A model generated the notes under the pieces. That model did not search any database, was not told the DNA's origin, and saw only the letters and a list, made by a program, of their open reading frames with translations. Shown piece after piece: positions 1 to 9,028 of a DNA stretch of 64,000 nt. Source of the stretch: Flavobacterium psychrolimnae. Its GTDB lineage: Bacteria; Bacteroidota; Bacteroidia; Flavobacteriales; Flavobacteriaceae. Where the stretch lies: NCBI RefSeq assembly GCF_003312425.1, contig NZ_QNUX01000015.1, forward strand, positions 47,653 to 111,652, given 5' to 3'. Numbering within the stretch: position 1 is the stretch's first letter; every line of letters starts with the position of its first letter. The translations under genes were made by a program, and so were the position numbers.

Positions 1-1
1 T

Positions 2-2481
2 TCTACACAACCTTTAATCATTGTTGATGGAGTAATAATGAGTGAAGAAGTAGGTATTGATAGTCAGTTTTTTGATGCAAACGGTACTTTTTCTGAAAAC
101 TTATCGAATCCCCTTGCCCAAATTTCACCAGAGAATATTGAAAGTTTTACGGTATTGAAAGATGCTGCTGCAGTTAGTATTTATGGTGCTGACGGTGCAA
201 ATGGTGTCATTCTTATCACAACCAAAAAAGGAAAAAAAGGAAAAGCAAAATTCGGATTTTCTAACCAACTGGGAATTTCCTCAGCCATTAATCCTATTAA
301 ATATTTAAGTGGTTCCCAATACAATGATTTGAGGAATGAATACTTAAAAAACAGTCAAACAAATTACATACGGATTGGTTTGATTTGCTAAATGTTGCAG
401 GAATTTATAACAAATATAACTTTAATGTTTCAGGAGCTAACTCTAAGTTTTCATATCGCAGCAGTTTGAGTTATCTTGCAATAGATGAGCCGCAAAAAGG
501 GAATAAAACAAAACAACTTAACGCTGGAATAAATCTGGGTTACCGCTTGGATAAATTTGATTTCAGTTTGTCATTGAACCCTAGTTTTATTCAGAAGGAT
601 GCACCAAATATTTATTACAGTTATGCTTTTGTTCCTACTATTTCGCCTTACAATGCGGATGGAACGTTTGCAACTGTGGGTGTTTTAGGTTTAGGAAATC
701 CATTGGCAGCCATCGAACAAAATAAAAATATTACCGATAGTTACGGTCTTTTAGGAAGTTTGAATGCCTCTTATAAATTCAGCGATTTTTTAAGCTTTTC
801 TACGCTTTTTGGAATAGATTACAAAGACAAAACGCAGGACAGGTACTTTTCCGGTGCCAATGAAAGCGGACAATACAACGGTTCATTTACCTTAGGAGGA
901 ATGCAATACCCAAACTGGGGAAGACGTCTTTTGAACGAAAGGAACTCTACTAAATGGAACTGGCAAGGACAAGCTTTATTCAATAAAACATTGAATTTAG
1001 ACCATAACATTGATGGGATTTTGGGTTTTGAATTGTCTAATGACAAAGCGAATTTCAGTTATTCCTCCGGTAGAGGTTTTGTTAATCCAAATGGGATAAA
1101 TAATGTTCAAGATGCGATTCGAGATGATGATCCGTTGACAACCGTTGATGAAACATTAGCTAATCAGACGTTTGGCGATGATATCAGTTATAGTTCAAGA
1201 GTTTCTTTCTTTTCACAGTTTAACTACAATTACAAAAAGAGGTATTACTTTTTAGGGAATTTCAGGAGAGATGAAAGTTCCGTTTTTGGTGATGATACTA
1301 ATGTTGCTTTAAATGGTGGAGCGGGATTGAGCTGGATTGTCAGTAATGAAGATTTTATGAAATCGAGCAAAGGTATTGATTTATTAAAATTTAAAATCAG
1401 TTATGGAACAACCGGGAATTCAAGAATAGGATCGTATCGTTCAAAAGGGCTTTACATTTTGAGCCAAAACGGGTATAATGGTGCTGAAGGTTCCTTTCCA
1501 AGTGAAGCGCCAAACGGGCAACTGAGTTGGGAGAAAAATACAAAGTTTAACGCGGGTGTCGATTTTAATTTCTTAGGAAGAGTAGAGTTGTCCTTGGAAT
1601 ATTTTTATGACGATTTAAAAGATTTGATCACCAGTAGAGATATTCCAACCGAAACTGGTTATAGTTCTATTCAATTAAATGCAGCCAGTATGTACAATAA
1701 AGGAGTGGAATTTTCAACTCGTATTAAATGGTTGCAGAGCGATAGTTTTAAATGGACAACATCCTTTAATATTTCTACCGTTGAAAATAAAGTAACGCAA
1801 CTTGTAGGTTTAGGAAGTGAGTTTTCTACTTCAGAAGTTGCTCTTGCTCAAAAAGTAGGATACAGCACCTCAACAATTTGGGGAATAAAATGGGCAGGTG
1901 TTGATCCTGCAACCGGTAGAGATTTGGTAGAGAAAGACGGGCAAATATACGATGCGGCTACTTATACAAGCTTATTTACTGCGGCTGATTGGGTGCCTAT
2001 TGGAAATAACCAACCTAAAGCTTACGGTGGTTTTAATAATAATTTCACCATCAATAATGCGATTGTTTTATCCATAAGAGGAGCCTTTCAATTGGGGGGA
2101 GATTATTTAGTGGATAACAGTCTGATCTCAAAATATAACATTACCTCTAATAGAAACCTTTCGGTAAATGCGTATGATTATTGGAGAAATCAAGGAGATG
2201 TAGTTTCACAGCCTTTGGTAATCAGTAATACAACGCTAATTCCAAATTTGAGCAAATTTTTATATGACGCTACTTATTTAAAAATCAGCAATATTAATTT
2301 AAGCTATAATGTTCCTATCAAAAAGACTTTTTTAGACGCATTATCTGTTTTTGTGGATGTTTCGAATGTGGTATATTGGTACAAAGACAAAAGTCCGGCC
2401 GGAAGGAACGGTATACGTGAATTTAACTTTACCTATCCACAAGCACGAACAATTTCTTTAGGGTTTAACACTAAATTTTAA
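2..2481 (+). pseudogene. SusC/RagA-family TonB-dependent outer-membrane receptor, 5'-truncated by window edge, one frameshift
   Basis: Outer-membrane beta-barrel that, with its SusD partner, imports a ligand using TonB energy. The reading frame is already open at the left edge. It shows the plug signature PLIIVDGV, then SIYGADGANGVILITTKKG, and breaks near 365-370. The next frame resumes at once with the family motif TDWFDLL and runs for about 700 residues to a typical SusC C-terminus (TISLGFNTKF). Going from the first frame to the second needs one extra base (or two fewer), so a single-base deletion explains it. The signal peptide, carboxypeptidase-like domain and start of the plug lie outside the window. 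susD follows after 1 nt. The substrate cannot be read from the sequence. Family call is firm; whether the break is a real mutation or a sequencing error is open. Confidence 0.85.
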
Positions 2482-2482
2482 C

Positions 2483-3964
2483 ATGATGAACTACTATAAA
2501 ACAACATATAAGTATCAATTAGTAATGGTTTTATTTGTTCTTTTTGCATTGCAGAGTTGCAGTGATTTTTTAGAACAAGAACCCGGTTCCCAAACCTCGA
2601 TTACCGAACAGTTATCCACAAAAAAAGGAATATTAAGCGCTTTAAACGGCACTTATGGATCGCTTGAAGCAAATGTAAGAGGCGAACGATTTGCAGTTTA
2701 TGCTGATTTACAAGGTGGGAATCTCAAGTTTACACCTACGATAACTGGTAACAGCAGAGGCCAGATTACTATACCAATAAATCTTGAAAATGTGTATTCG
2801 TTCCAAGACCAGGCGCTTGATAGTGATTTCACTACTTTTTATGACGAAAGTTATGATGTAATAAATCAAACCAATTTAATCTTAGAATACGTTGATGCTT
2901 TACCAGACGCATCTGATGTTGAAAAAAAACAAATCAAGGCCGAAGCTTTAGTAATAAGAGCCTATTCTCATTATTTGTTAACTTTAATTTACAGTCAGGC
3001 TGTAGGAAACACTTCTCCAGATACACAATTGGGAATTGTCTATAACAAAACAAGTTTATCGGGTGGCATTACGTATCCCAAAAGAGAAACTTTGACAACC
3101 ACTTATTCTCTAATTATTGAGGACATCAACGCGGCTTTGGATAATTTTTCGGATAAATCGCTGTTAACAGGACCATCATATTCCTTTTTCAACAGTATAA
3201 ATGCGAAAGCATTATTGGCGCGAGTATATCTATCTAAAAACGATTGGCAGAATGCTTTTGCAACTGCAAACGATGTTATTTTGAATTCGGGAGTTTCATT
3301 AACGCCAACTGAAAATTACATCTCACAATGGGAACAAACTAATGTTCCAATTGCTGAAAATCTGTTGGAGTTTTCTATTCCCAGAGATAGTGGTGGCGAA
3401 GTTGGAGGTTCTTTATCCAGTTATTTTGGGTATTTCTCCAATACAAATTACAATAAATACGTGGCTTCCCAGGATTTATTAGGACTTTATGAATCTACTG
3501 ATATTAGAAAGCAATTGTTTTTAGAAAAAGCACTTCCTACGTTGATCAATGGAGTATTTGTAAATGTGAATTATTCTTTTACCAAAAAGTTGCAAGACAA
3601 TCCCGGATATTCCGCCATTAGATTAAGTGAACTCTATTTAATTCGTGCTGAAGCAGCCTTGGAACTTGGAAATTTAGAAACTGCCAAAAACGATATCAAT
3701 ACTATTAGAGCTAGAGCAAAAGCGACTCTGTTAACCACAACTGATAATTTAGAACAAGCCCTGTTATTGGAACGAAGAAAAGAACTTTGCTTTGAAGGAC
3801 ATTTATTTTTTGATTTGGCCAGAAGAAATAAGTCCGTATCAAGAAACGACGGATGTTTGTCGCTAAACTGTAGTTTGGATTATCCATCTCCAAAATTTGT
3901 ATTGCCAATTCCAAGAAAGAATATTAATCTTAATTCAAACTTACAGCAAAATGAATCCTATTAA
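2483..3964 (+). CDS. SusD/RagB-family surface lipoprotein
   Basis: Substrate-binding lipoprotein that caps the SusC barrel on the cell surface. It has a lipoprotein signal with lipobox LQSC (Cys26), followed by the usual SDFLEQEP start of mature SusD proteins. The rest is the family's TPR-like helical fold, with ELYLIRAEAALELGN and LLLERRKELCFEGHLFFDLAR near the C-terminus, ending in LPIPRKNINLN. The length of 493 residues is normal. It starts 1 nt after the susC stop and overlaps the next gene by 14 nt, so the three are surely one transcript. Ligand unknown. Confidence 0.93.
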   Translation: MMNYYKTTYKYQLVMVLFVLFALQSCSDFLEQEPGSQTSITEQLSTKKGILSALNGTYGSLEANVRGERFAVYADLQGGNLKFTPTITGNSRGQITIPINLENVYSFQDQALDSDFTTFYDESYDVINQTNLILEYVDALPDASDVEKKQIKAEALVIRAYSHYLLTLIYSQAVGNTSPDTQLGIVYNKTSLSGGITYPKRETLTTTYSLIIEDINAALDNFSDKSLLTGPSYSFFNSINAKALLARVYLSKNDWQNAFATANDVILNSGVSLTPTENYISQWEQTNVPIAENLLEFSIPRDSGGEVGGSLSSYFGYFSNTNYNKYVASQDLLGLYESTDIRKQLFLEKALPTLINGVFVNVNYSFTKKLQDNPGYSAIRLSELYLIRAEAALELGNLETAKNDINTIRARAKATLLTTTDNLEQALLLERRKELCFEGHLFFDLARRNKSVSRNDGCLSLNCSLDYPSPKFVLPIPRKNINLNSNLQQNESY

Positions 3965-5420
3965 AATTATATCGATAGCCGTTTTGATCCTAAGCCTGTT
4001 TACCGCTTGCTCAAAGGATGATTATCAATTAAGTTCAAATGCTGTAGATCCATTTGTACGGTTCAATGTATTGGTGAGTAGCAACAACGTACCGCTACAA
4101 TATCCTGCGGTGAACAGCGCATTAGTTCCTGTGAGCAGTTACAAGAACACATCCGTGAAAACATTGAAAATTCCAGTAACATTAACGTCGCCTACATTGA
4201 AAAAACCTGTTTTTGTAACCTATAGCATAACAGGAACAGGAGATAGCGATAGTTTTAGTGTTAAACCATTGGACCAAATCTCATTTTTGGGTAATCAACT
4301 TACGGATACTATATATTTGTCTTTCGACAAAAGATGGAATACAAAACAAAAGATTACTTTAAAACTTGAAGAAAGTTCAGATCCCGCGATTACTCTTGGA
4401 AATTTGAATACTGTAGCTCCTAATAATAGTTTCGAAGTGAATCTGGATGAGGTAAAAACAACCTACACTTTTCCGATAAACAGGTTTGAAATAAAAGGCG
4501 AAATAGGTGAAGAAATTGTTTTTAAAGTTGATTTTCCAAATGGTTTTATACCTTCGGAAATTAATGATAATACAATGTTTGAGTTTTTAAATGGGTTTAA
4601 TTATTCGTTAACGCACGATGATTTTGGAGAAAATAGAAACAGCGTAACCTATCGTTTGAAACTTTTGGAAAATATAAAAAACGATGATGTTTTTTATCAA
4701 ACTAATATTGCATTAGTCAATACTGATACCTACTCTACAACGGGAAATGCGATTCTTCAAATTGTAAAACCTATTAAATCAATCCGAGATACGGCGGCAA
4801 ATACTGCGGGTAAATTCTATGATTTATCCAATCCTTTTTACCTGACTTATGGAGAGAATTGGTTTGATAGAAACGGCGTGTGTGCGTGGCAGACTTTTAA
4901 TGCATTTACATTTCCTGTGGTTGTTCCTGCTGGTTCAGAAAACGCCATTTTATACAGTGATAAAGGAACTCCTAGCACTTCTGATGATGTGTACCATCAT
5001 GCTTTCAAAATTGGGTTTAATGTTACTACGGGGACTAATACAACGAATTCTTTCGGTTTGAAACGATGGTTTTCTAATGAAAGTATTTCGGCCGCAAATT
5101 CTCCGGGATTTAATATTACTTCGGCGCTTGAATTTTTCCCTGAAAACGGAAATAGTAAAACAAAAGGTGCTGTTTTAGTGATTCCGCAATACATTACCAT
5201 TGCAGGAACAAACGGTAAAAGTTACAGCATAGGTATTTCCGGTAGCGGAACATATAGAGAAATTAGTGCCGGTTTATTTGAAATTTCATTCGAATTAAAA
5301 GCAACAAATTCGGCTCTTTTTGGCGGAACTGTTTCCTCACAATACAGAATTTTTAATAACAGAGTGTATCCAAAACCGGCTCCGATAACCGAGAGCTGTC
5401 TCAAAGAAATTAGTTTATAA
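3951..5420 (+). CDS. SusCD-associated lipoprotein of unknown function
   Basis: The start at ATG 3951 is chosen because it gives a clean lipoprotein signal with lipobox FTAC (Cys20); earlier in-frame codons belong to the overlapping susD end. The 489-residue protein looks beta-rich. The N-terminal part (about residues 30-160) resembles the DUF4843-like or Calx-beta-like modules often found in the third gene of Sus operons, but I cannot name the family with confidence. The Ser/Thr/Asn-rich C-terminal half suggests an exposed surface protein. It overlaps susD by 14 nt and precedes the di-haem peroxidase gene by 20 nt. A ligand-binding accessory role is inferred from position only. Confidence 0.7.
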   Translation: MNPIKIISIAVLILSLFTACSKDDYQLSSNAVDPFVRFNVLVSSNNVPLQYPAVNSALVPVSSYKNTSVKTLKIPVTLTSPTLKKPVFVTYSITGTGDSDSFSVKPLDQISFLGNQLTDTIYLSFDKRWNTKQKITLKLEESSDPAITLGNLNTVAPNNSFEVNLDEVKTTYTFPINRFEIKGEIGEEIVFKVDFPNGFIPSEINDNTMFEFLNGFNYSLTHDDFGENRNSVTYRLKLLENIKNDDVFYQTNIALVNTDTYSTTGNAILQIVKPIKSIRDTAANTAGKFYDLSNPFYLTYGENWFDRNGVCAWQTFNAFTFPVVVPAGSENAILYSDKGTPSTSDDVYHHAFKIGFNVTTGTNTTNSFGLKRWFSNESISAANSPGFNITSALEFFPENGNSKTKGAVLVIPQYITIAGTNGKSYSIGISGSGTYREISAGLFEISFELKATNSALFGGTVSSQYRIFNNRVYPKPAPITESCLKEISL

Positions 5421-5440
5421 ATTAGTAATACAAGTCACAA

Positions 5441-6589
5441 ATGAAAATAAAACACATCATACTGCCAATCGCCTTGCTGATTTTTTTATCCGCTTACAAA
5501 ACAGACGATGAAAACGAATATATTGACATACAGGATTTAAGGAAACTGTATTCTAGTGGAAATCCGTCGTCATGGCCAAAACCTACTTTGGACAAGAATG
5601 TAGATAAAACCACTTTTCAAGATATTGGACCACTGCCGGAAATGACTTATCCGGAGTACAATAAATACTCAAAAGAAAAAGCGTTTTTAGGTAAAACATT
5701 ATTTTTTGATCCCAGATTATCGGTAAGCGGACAAATAGCATGTGCTTCCTGCCACAATCCGGAATTGGGTTGGACCGATAATCTAACGCGCTCTTTTGGT
5801 CACAATAGACAAAACGGAAAACGAAACTCCATGACCATTTTGAATTCAGGTTATGCCAAAACATTATTTTGGGATGGGCGTGCTTCCAGCTTAGAAGATC
5901 AAGCGCAGTTTCCTATTGCAGATCCTTTAGAAATGAATGAAAAGTTGACCATTGCTGTAGATAAAATTGTTGCTGTAAAAGGCTATGGCAAATTGTTTAC
6001 AGAAGCTTTTGGTGACGAAAAAGTTACTTTACAAAGAATTCAATATGCGATTGCTACTTTTGAACGTACTATAAAAAGCCCGAAAAGTAAATTTGACAAT
6101 TTTGTTAGCGGAAAATCGGAAGCATTTACGGATCAGCTAGTAACCGGATTACATTTGTTCAGAACTAAAGCGCAATGCATTAACTGTCACAATACGCCGT
6201 ATTTTAGCGACAATCAATTCCATAATGACGGACAATCATTGTTCGGGACCAAGGATGAAGATTTTGGTCGATACAATGTTACGGGAGACAAAAAAGATCT
6301 TGGAAAATTTAGGACGCCAACTTTAAGAGAGGTTGCCAATACAAGACCTTGGATGCATCACGGACATTTTCCTAGTTTACTGGATGTTGTTGAATTTTAT
6401 AATTTAGGAAATCCTGCTGCTATTCAAAAAAAATATTTAGGAACAGCACGCGATTCTTTGATTCCTGTAACTTCTCCAATTCTTAAAAAATTAGATTTAA
6501 ACAGAACCGAAATCAATGCACTTTTAGCTTTTATTGAAACACTAAGCACACCAAACAGCCGAATTGCAACTCCAAAAATGCCTCAATAA
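5441..6589 (+). CDS. Di-haem cytochrome c peroxidase (CcpA/MauG family)
   Basis: Periplasmic enzyme family that reduces hydrogen peroxide or, in MauG-like members, oxidises a partner. Two c-type haem motifs are visible: CASCH at residues 101-105 and CINCH at 246-250. Flanking family motifs include FFDPRLS, the SMTILN segment and the WMHHGHF segment near the end. The N-terminus is an export signal without a lipobox Cys (LSAYK). The length of 382 is near normal. It is the fourth gene of the susC-susD-lipoprotein unit and is followed by a strong hairpin terminator. Co-transcription with SusCD suggests that the imported ligand is redox-active or metal-bearing, which is inference. Confidence 0.9.
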   Translation: MKIKHIILPIALLIFLSAYKTDDENEYIDIQDLRKLYSSGNPSSWPKPTLDKNVDKTTFQDIGPLPEMTYPEYNKYSKEKAFLGKTLFFDPRLSVSGQIACASCHNPELGWTDNLTRSFGHNRQNGKRNSMTILNSGYAKTLFWDGRASSLEDQAQFPIADPLEMNEKLTIAVDKIVAVKGYGKLFTEAFGDEKVTLQRIQYAIATFERTIKSPKSKFDNFVSGKSEAFTDQLVTGLHLFRTKAQCINCHNTPYFSDNQFHNDGQSLFGTKDEDFGRYNVTGDKKDLGKFRTPTLREVANTRPWMHHGHFPSLLDVVEFYNLGNPAAIQKKYLGTARDSLIPVTSPILKKLDLNRTEINALLAFIETLSTPNSRIATPKMPQ

Positions 6590-6612
6590 CAACCTGTAAA
6601 ATAGAGAAATTA

Positions 6613-6660
6613 AAAGATTCTAAACTGCCAGCAATTTTGGAAGTTTAGAATCTTTTTATT
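6613..6660 (+). terminator. Rho-independent terminator of the susCD-peroxidase operon
   Basis: A perfect 14-bp inverted repeat, AAAGATTCTAAACT (6613-6626) with AGTTTAGAATCTTT (6642-6655), runs into a T-rich tail. It lies 24 nt after the peroxidase stop. Confidence 0.85.
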
Positions 6661-7828
6661 TACTTATAAAGTTCAAATTTAGAAATCATTAAATGTCAAA
6701 AAAAAGCATTTATAATCAGAAAAATCAACATTGAATTAGCTGAATATTCGGCTATAATTTTGGAAATAAAATTTAAAAAACTGCATTTTAAAATTCATTT
6801 CTACTCGATAGTTTGGTTGATTTTTTCAATATTCAAGCTATTAGCCATAGCTGTAAATATTTGAAAATAGGCACCTTTCAAATCATAAAAACTTTCGTAA
6901 GTACCTACTTTTACCTTTTATAAAACCACAATATTTCTCGCATCAATAATTTGAGAAATACTATATGGAATGATTATTACAGTTCTATTTTTTTTTTGAT
7001 GGCGACTAAAGAAATCCGAAGTTATAAAATTATTTTATGACTTCCTTATCCGTTAAGCATCCACAAAATAAATTATTAATATTTTCTTTTTTGGTAATTT
7101 TTAGTCTCAGTCGTGCAGTGAGTGCTTGTTTTTTAATCTGAAATAACTTTTATTGCCCACTTGTAAAAATTTGTACATTATTTGAAGGGGAATACTTGGT
7201 CATTATTTTTAAAGAAATTATAAACCAGCAACGCTTCTTAGGAAAAACGACCTATTGCTTTTTTTTTAAAATATTATACTATAAATCAGCATCTTTCAGT
7301 ATTTTCTCCAATCGACGAATCTTTTTTTACTCAATAATTAATTTTAATTTTCCAGAAAACCATTCGTTTTCGAACTCCTCGGACGCTTTGCTCGATTTGT
7401 ACAAATTTGATGCTGTTATTACAAGCCTTCTGGCCAGTTATGACATTCTTATTCTTTAATAACTAAATTAGATTGCTTTTTTCTCATTAGAACTTTTTTC
7501 CTGAATTTTGAACCTTTTTTATCATTCAATATTTTTTTATCAACTTTAGAGGAACTTCCTCAAAAAACATAAAGATTGGTTTCATGTGAAATCAAATTAT
7601 TGAAGGAATCAAAAAAGCTTTTTTAGTCTAATATTGCTTCATCCTAATGATAGAAATTAGATTAAAAACCTGAAGATGTTTGAAAATTATAATCAATTAT
7701 TTGATTTTCGTTATATTCATTGTTAATATCTGACTACTTTTATTTTTTTTTAGTAAATTTAATCTTTCGCAAATTTTCAACCTGTTTCATCAGGCCCACT
7801 TTTAATATTCAATCTAATTTTTATTCCT
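6661..7828. other. Gene-poor decayed stretch
   Basis: More than 1.1 kb of very AT-rich DNA without a convincing intact gene. It holds the ABC-exporter relic described separately (6801-6989). On the minus strand, about 7250-7390, a broken reading (EEFENEWFSGKLKL, a stop, then IRRLEKILKDADL) faintly resembles the coiled-coil end of an IS-type OrfA. That resemblance is too weak to call. An 87-codon open frame at 7196-7459 on the plus strand has biased, low-complexity composition and looks spurious. The promoter of the oxidoreductase genes probably lies in the last 150 nt. Confidence 0.6.
6801..6989 (-). pseudogene. Relic of the C-terminus of an ABC-exporter ATPase
   Basis: Read on the minus strand from 6989 to the stop at 6801, the frame gives NRTVIIIPYSISQIIDARN, then IVVL, one in-frame stop, KVKVGTYESFYDLKGAYFQ and a short tail. 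This matches the end of ABC-exporter nucleotide-binding domains, which read roughly RTTIVIAHRLSTI..AD.I.VL..G.I.E.GTHEEL...G.Y. The switch-loop His is replaced (PYS in place of AHR) and there is an internal stop, so it is not functional. The rest of the gene is not recognisable upstream. Confidence 0.6.
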
Positions 7829-8296
7829 ATGATTACATTAAACGTAAACAATAAAACCTACCAGGTCGATGTAAGTCCAGACATGCCATTACTATGGGTT
7901 GTAAGAGATACACTGGGACTCACTGGAACAAAATTCGGTTGCGGTGTGGCCCAATGTGGCGCATGCGTTTTGCATCTTGACGGTGAAGCAGTACGATCTT
8001 GCGTGACAAAAGTTAGCAGAGCAGAAGGAAAAAAAATCATTACGATTGAAGGATTATCTGCAAACAACGACCATCCGGCGCAGCTGGCATGGGAGGAAAT
8101 TGATGTCCCTCAATGCGGATATTGTCATTCAGGACAAATTATGTCTGCCGCAGTTTTATTAAGAGAAAATCCAAAACCTACAGATAAAGATATAGATGAT
8201 GCGATGTCCGGAAATATTTGTAGATGTGGAACTTATCCACGTGTAAGAAAAGCCATTCATTTGGCAGCAGAAATGCAAGAAAAAGATAAAAAATAA
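7829..8296 (+). CDS. iorA: 2Fe-2S subunit of molybdenum hydroxylase (isoquinoline 1-oxidoreductase alpha type)
   Basis: Small electron-transfer subunit of a xanthine-oxidase-family enzyme. The N-terminal plant-ferredoxin-type cluster is bound by Cys38, Cys43, Cys46 and Cys58. The C-terminal helical domain binds the second cluster through Cys96, Cys99, Cys131 and Cys133 (CGYC...CRC). The 155-residue length is that of the free-standing small subunit in two-subunit IorAB-like enzymes, which lack a FAD subunit. Consistent with this, the next gene encodes a cytochrome and no FAD subunit is present. Substrate is unknown: IorAB homologues oxidise N-heterocycles or aldehydes, so the gene name reflects family only. 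Confidence 0.88.
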   Translation: MITLNVNNKTYQVDVSPDMPLLWVVRDTLGLTGTKFGCGVAQCGACVLHLDGEAVRSCVTKVSRAEGKKIITIEGLSANNDHPAQLAWEEIDVPQCGYCHSGQIMSAAVLLRENPKPTDKDIDDAMSGNICRCGTYPRVRKAIHLAAEMQEKDKK

Positions 8297-8362
8297 AAGG
8301 TATTTCGATATACTGAATCAACTTCTTGGAGGAAACTCATCTCCTAAAATAATATATTTGCT

Positions 8363-8986
8363 ATGGCTACATTCCTAAAAAACAAAACGATTTCTGTTAT
8401 CTTTCTTTCTCTCGCTAGTATGGTTGCACTGGGTTGGACTTTAAAACAGGATGATGAAACGAATTATATAAAACTAGATAAAGCAGCGCTCAAAAAAGAT
8501 AGTATCGCCTCAGTAATGGCATTCAAAAATGTTTATAAGGTTTTAATGAGTCCGCGTTGCGTGAATTGCCATCCAAAAGGGGATGTACCGCTTCAAGGTG
8601 ATGACAGCCATTTGCATGTTATGGCTCCTAAGAGAGGGTTGGACGGAAAAGGCGTATATGCAATGAAATGCACAAATTGTCACCAACCTAAAAATACTCC
8701 AGGACAACATACACCTCCTGGAAATCCGGACTGGCACTTACCTCCTGCTGATATGAAAATGGTTTTTGAAGGCAGAACCGCACATGAGCTTGCTAAACAA
8801 TTAGTAGATCCAGCGCAAAACGGAAATAAGAATATCAAAAAACTCAAGGAACACGCTGACGATGCATTAGTTTTGGCTGGCTGGAATCCCGGCGAAGGAC
8901 GTACTCTCCCACCAATGAGTCATGCCGAGTTTAAAAAAGAATGGCTCACATGGCTGAACAATGGCGCCTATGCCCCAGCCAAATAG
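8363..8986 (+). CDS. Di-haem cytochrome c of the molybdenum hydroxylase unit
   Basis: Exported protein of 207 residues with an N-terminal hydrophobic signal (SVIFLSLASMVALGW) and two c-type haem motifs, CVNCH (66-70) and CTNCH (103-107). It sits between the small and large subunits of the molybdenum hydroxylase, 66 nt after the first and 42 nt before the second. The likely role is to take electrons from the iron-sulfur subunit and pass them to the respiratory chain, as for cytochromes attached to other periplasmic IorAB-type dehydrogenases. That role is inference from motif and context. Confidence 0.8.
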   Translation: MATFLKNKTISVIFLSLASMVALGWTLKQDDETNYIKLDKAALKKDSIASVMAFKNVYKVLMSPRCVNCHPKGDVPLQGDDSHLHVMAPKRGLDGKGVYAMKCTNCHQPKNTPGQHTPPGNPDWHLPPADMKMVFEGRTAHELAKQLVDPAQNGNKNIKKLKEHADDALVLAGWNPGEGRTLPPMSHAEFKKEWLTWLNNGAYAPAK

Positions 8987-9028
8987 TTTCTAATGGATTA
9001 TGTTGTCAAAATAAATAATTTCTAAAGT

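Noticed and set aside
7250..7390. IS-type OrfA relic on the minus strand
   Set aside because: The resemblance rests on one short coiled-coil-like stretch with stops; no inverted terminal repeats or target duplication were seen.
7196..7459. 87-codon open frame in the decayed spacer
   Set aside because: Phe/Ile/Lys-biased low-complexity composition, no recognisable motif, and the opposite strand gives a slightly better transposase-like reading. Treated as chance.
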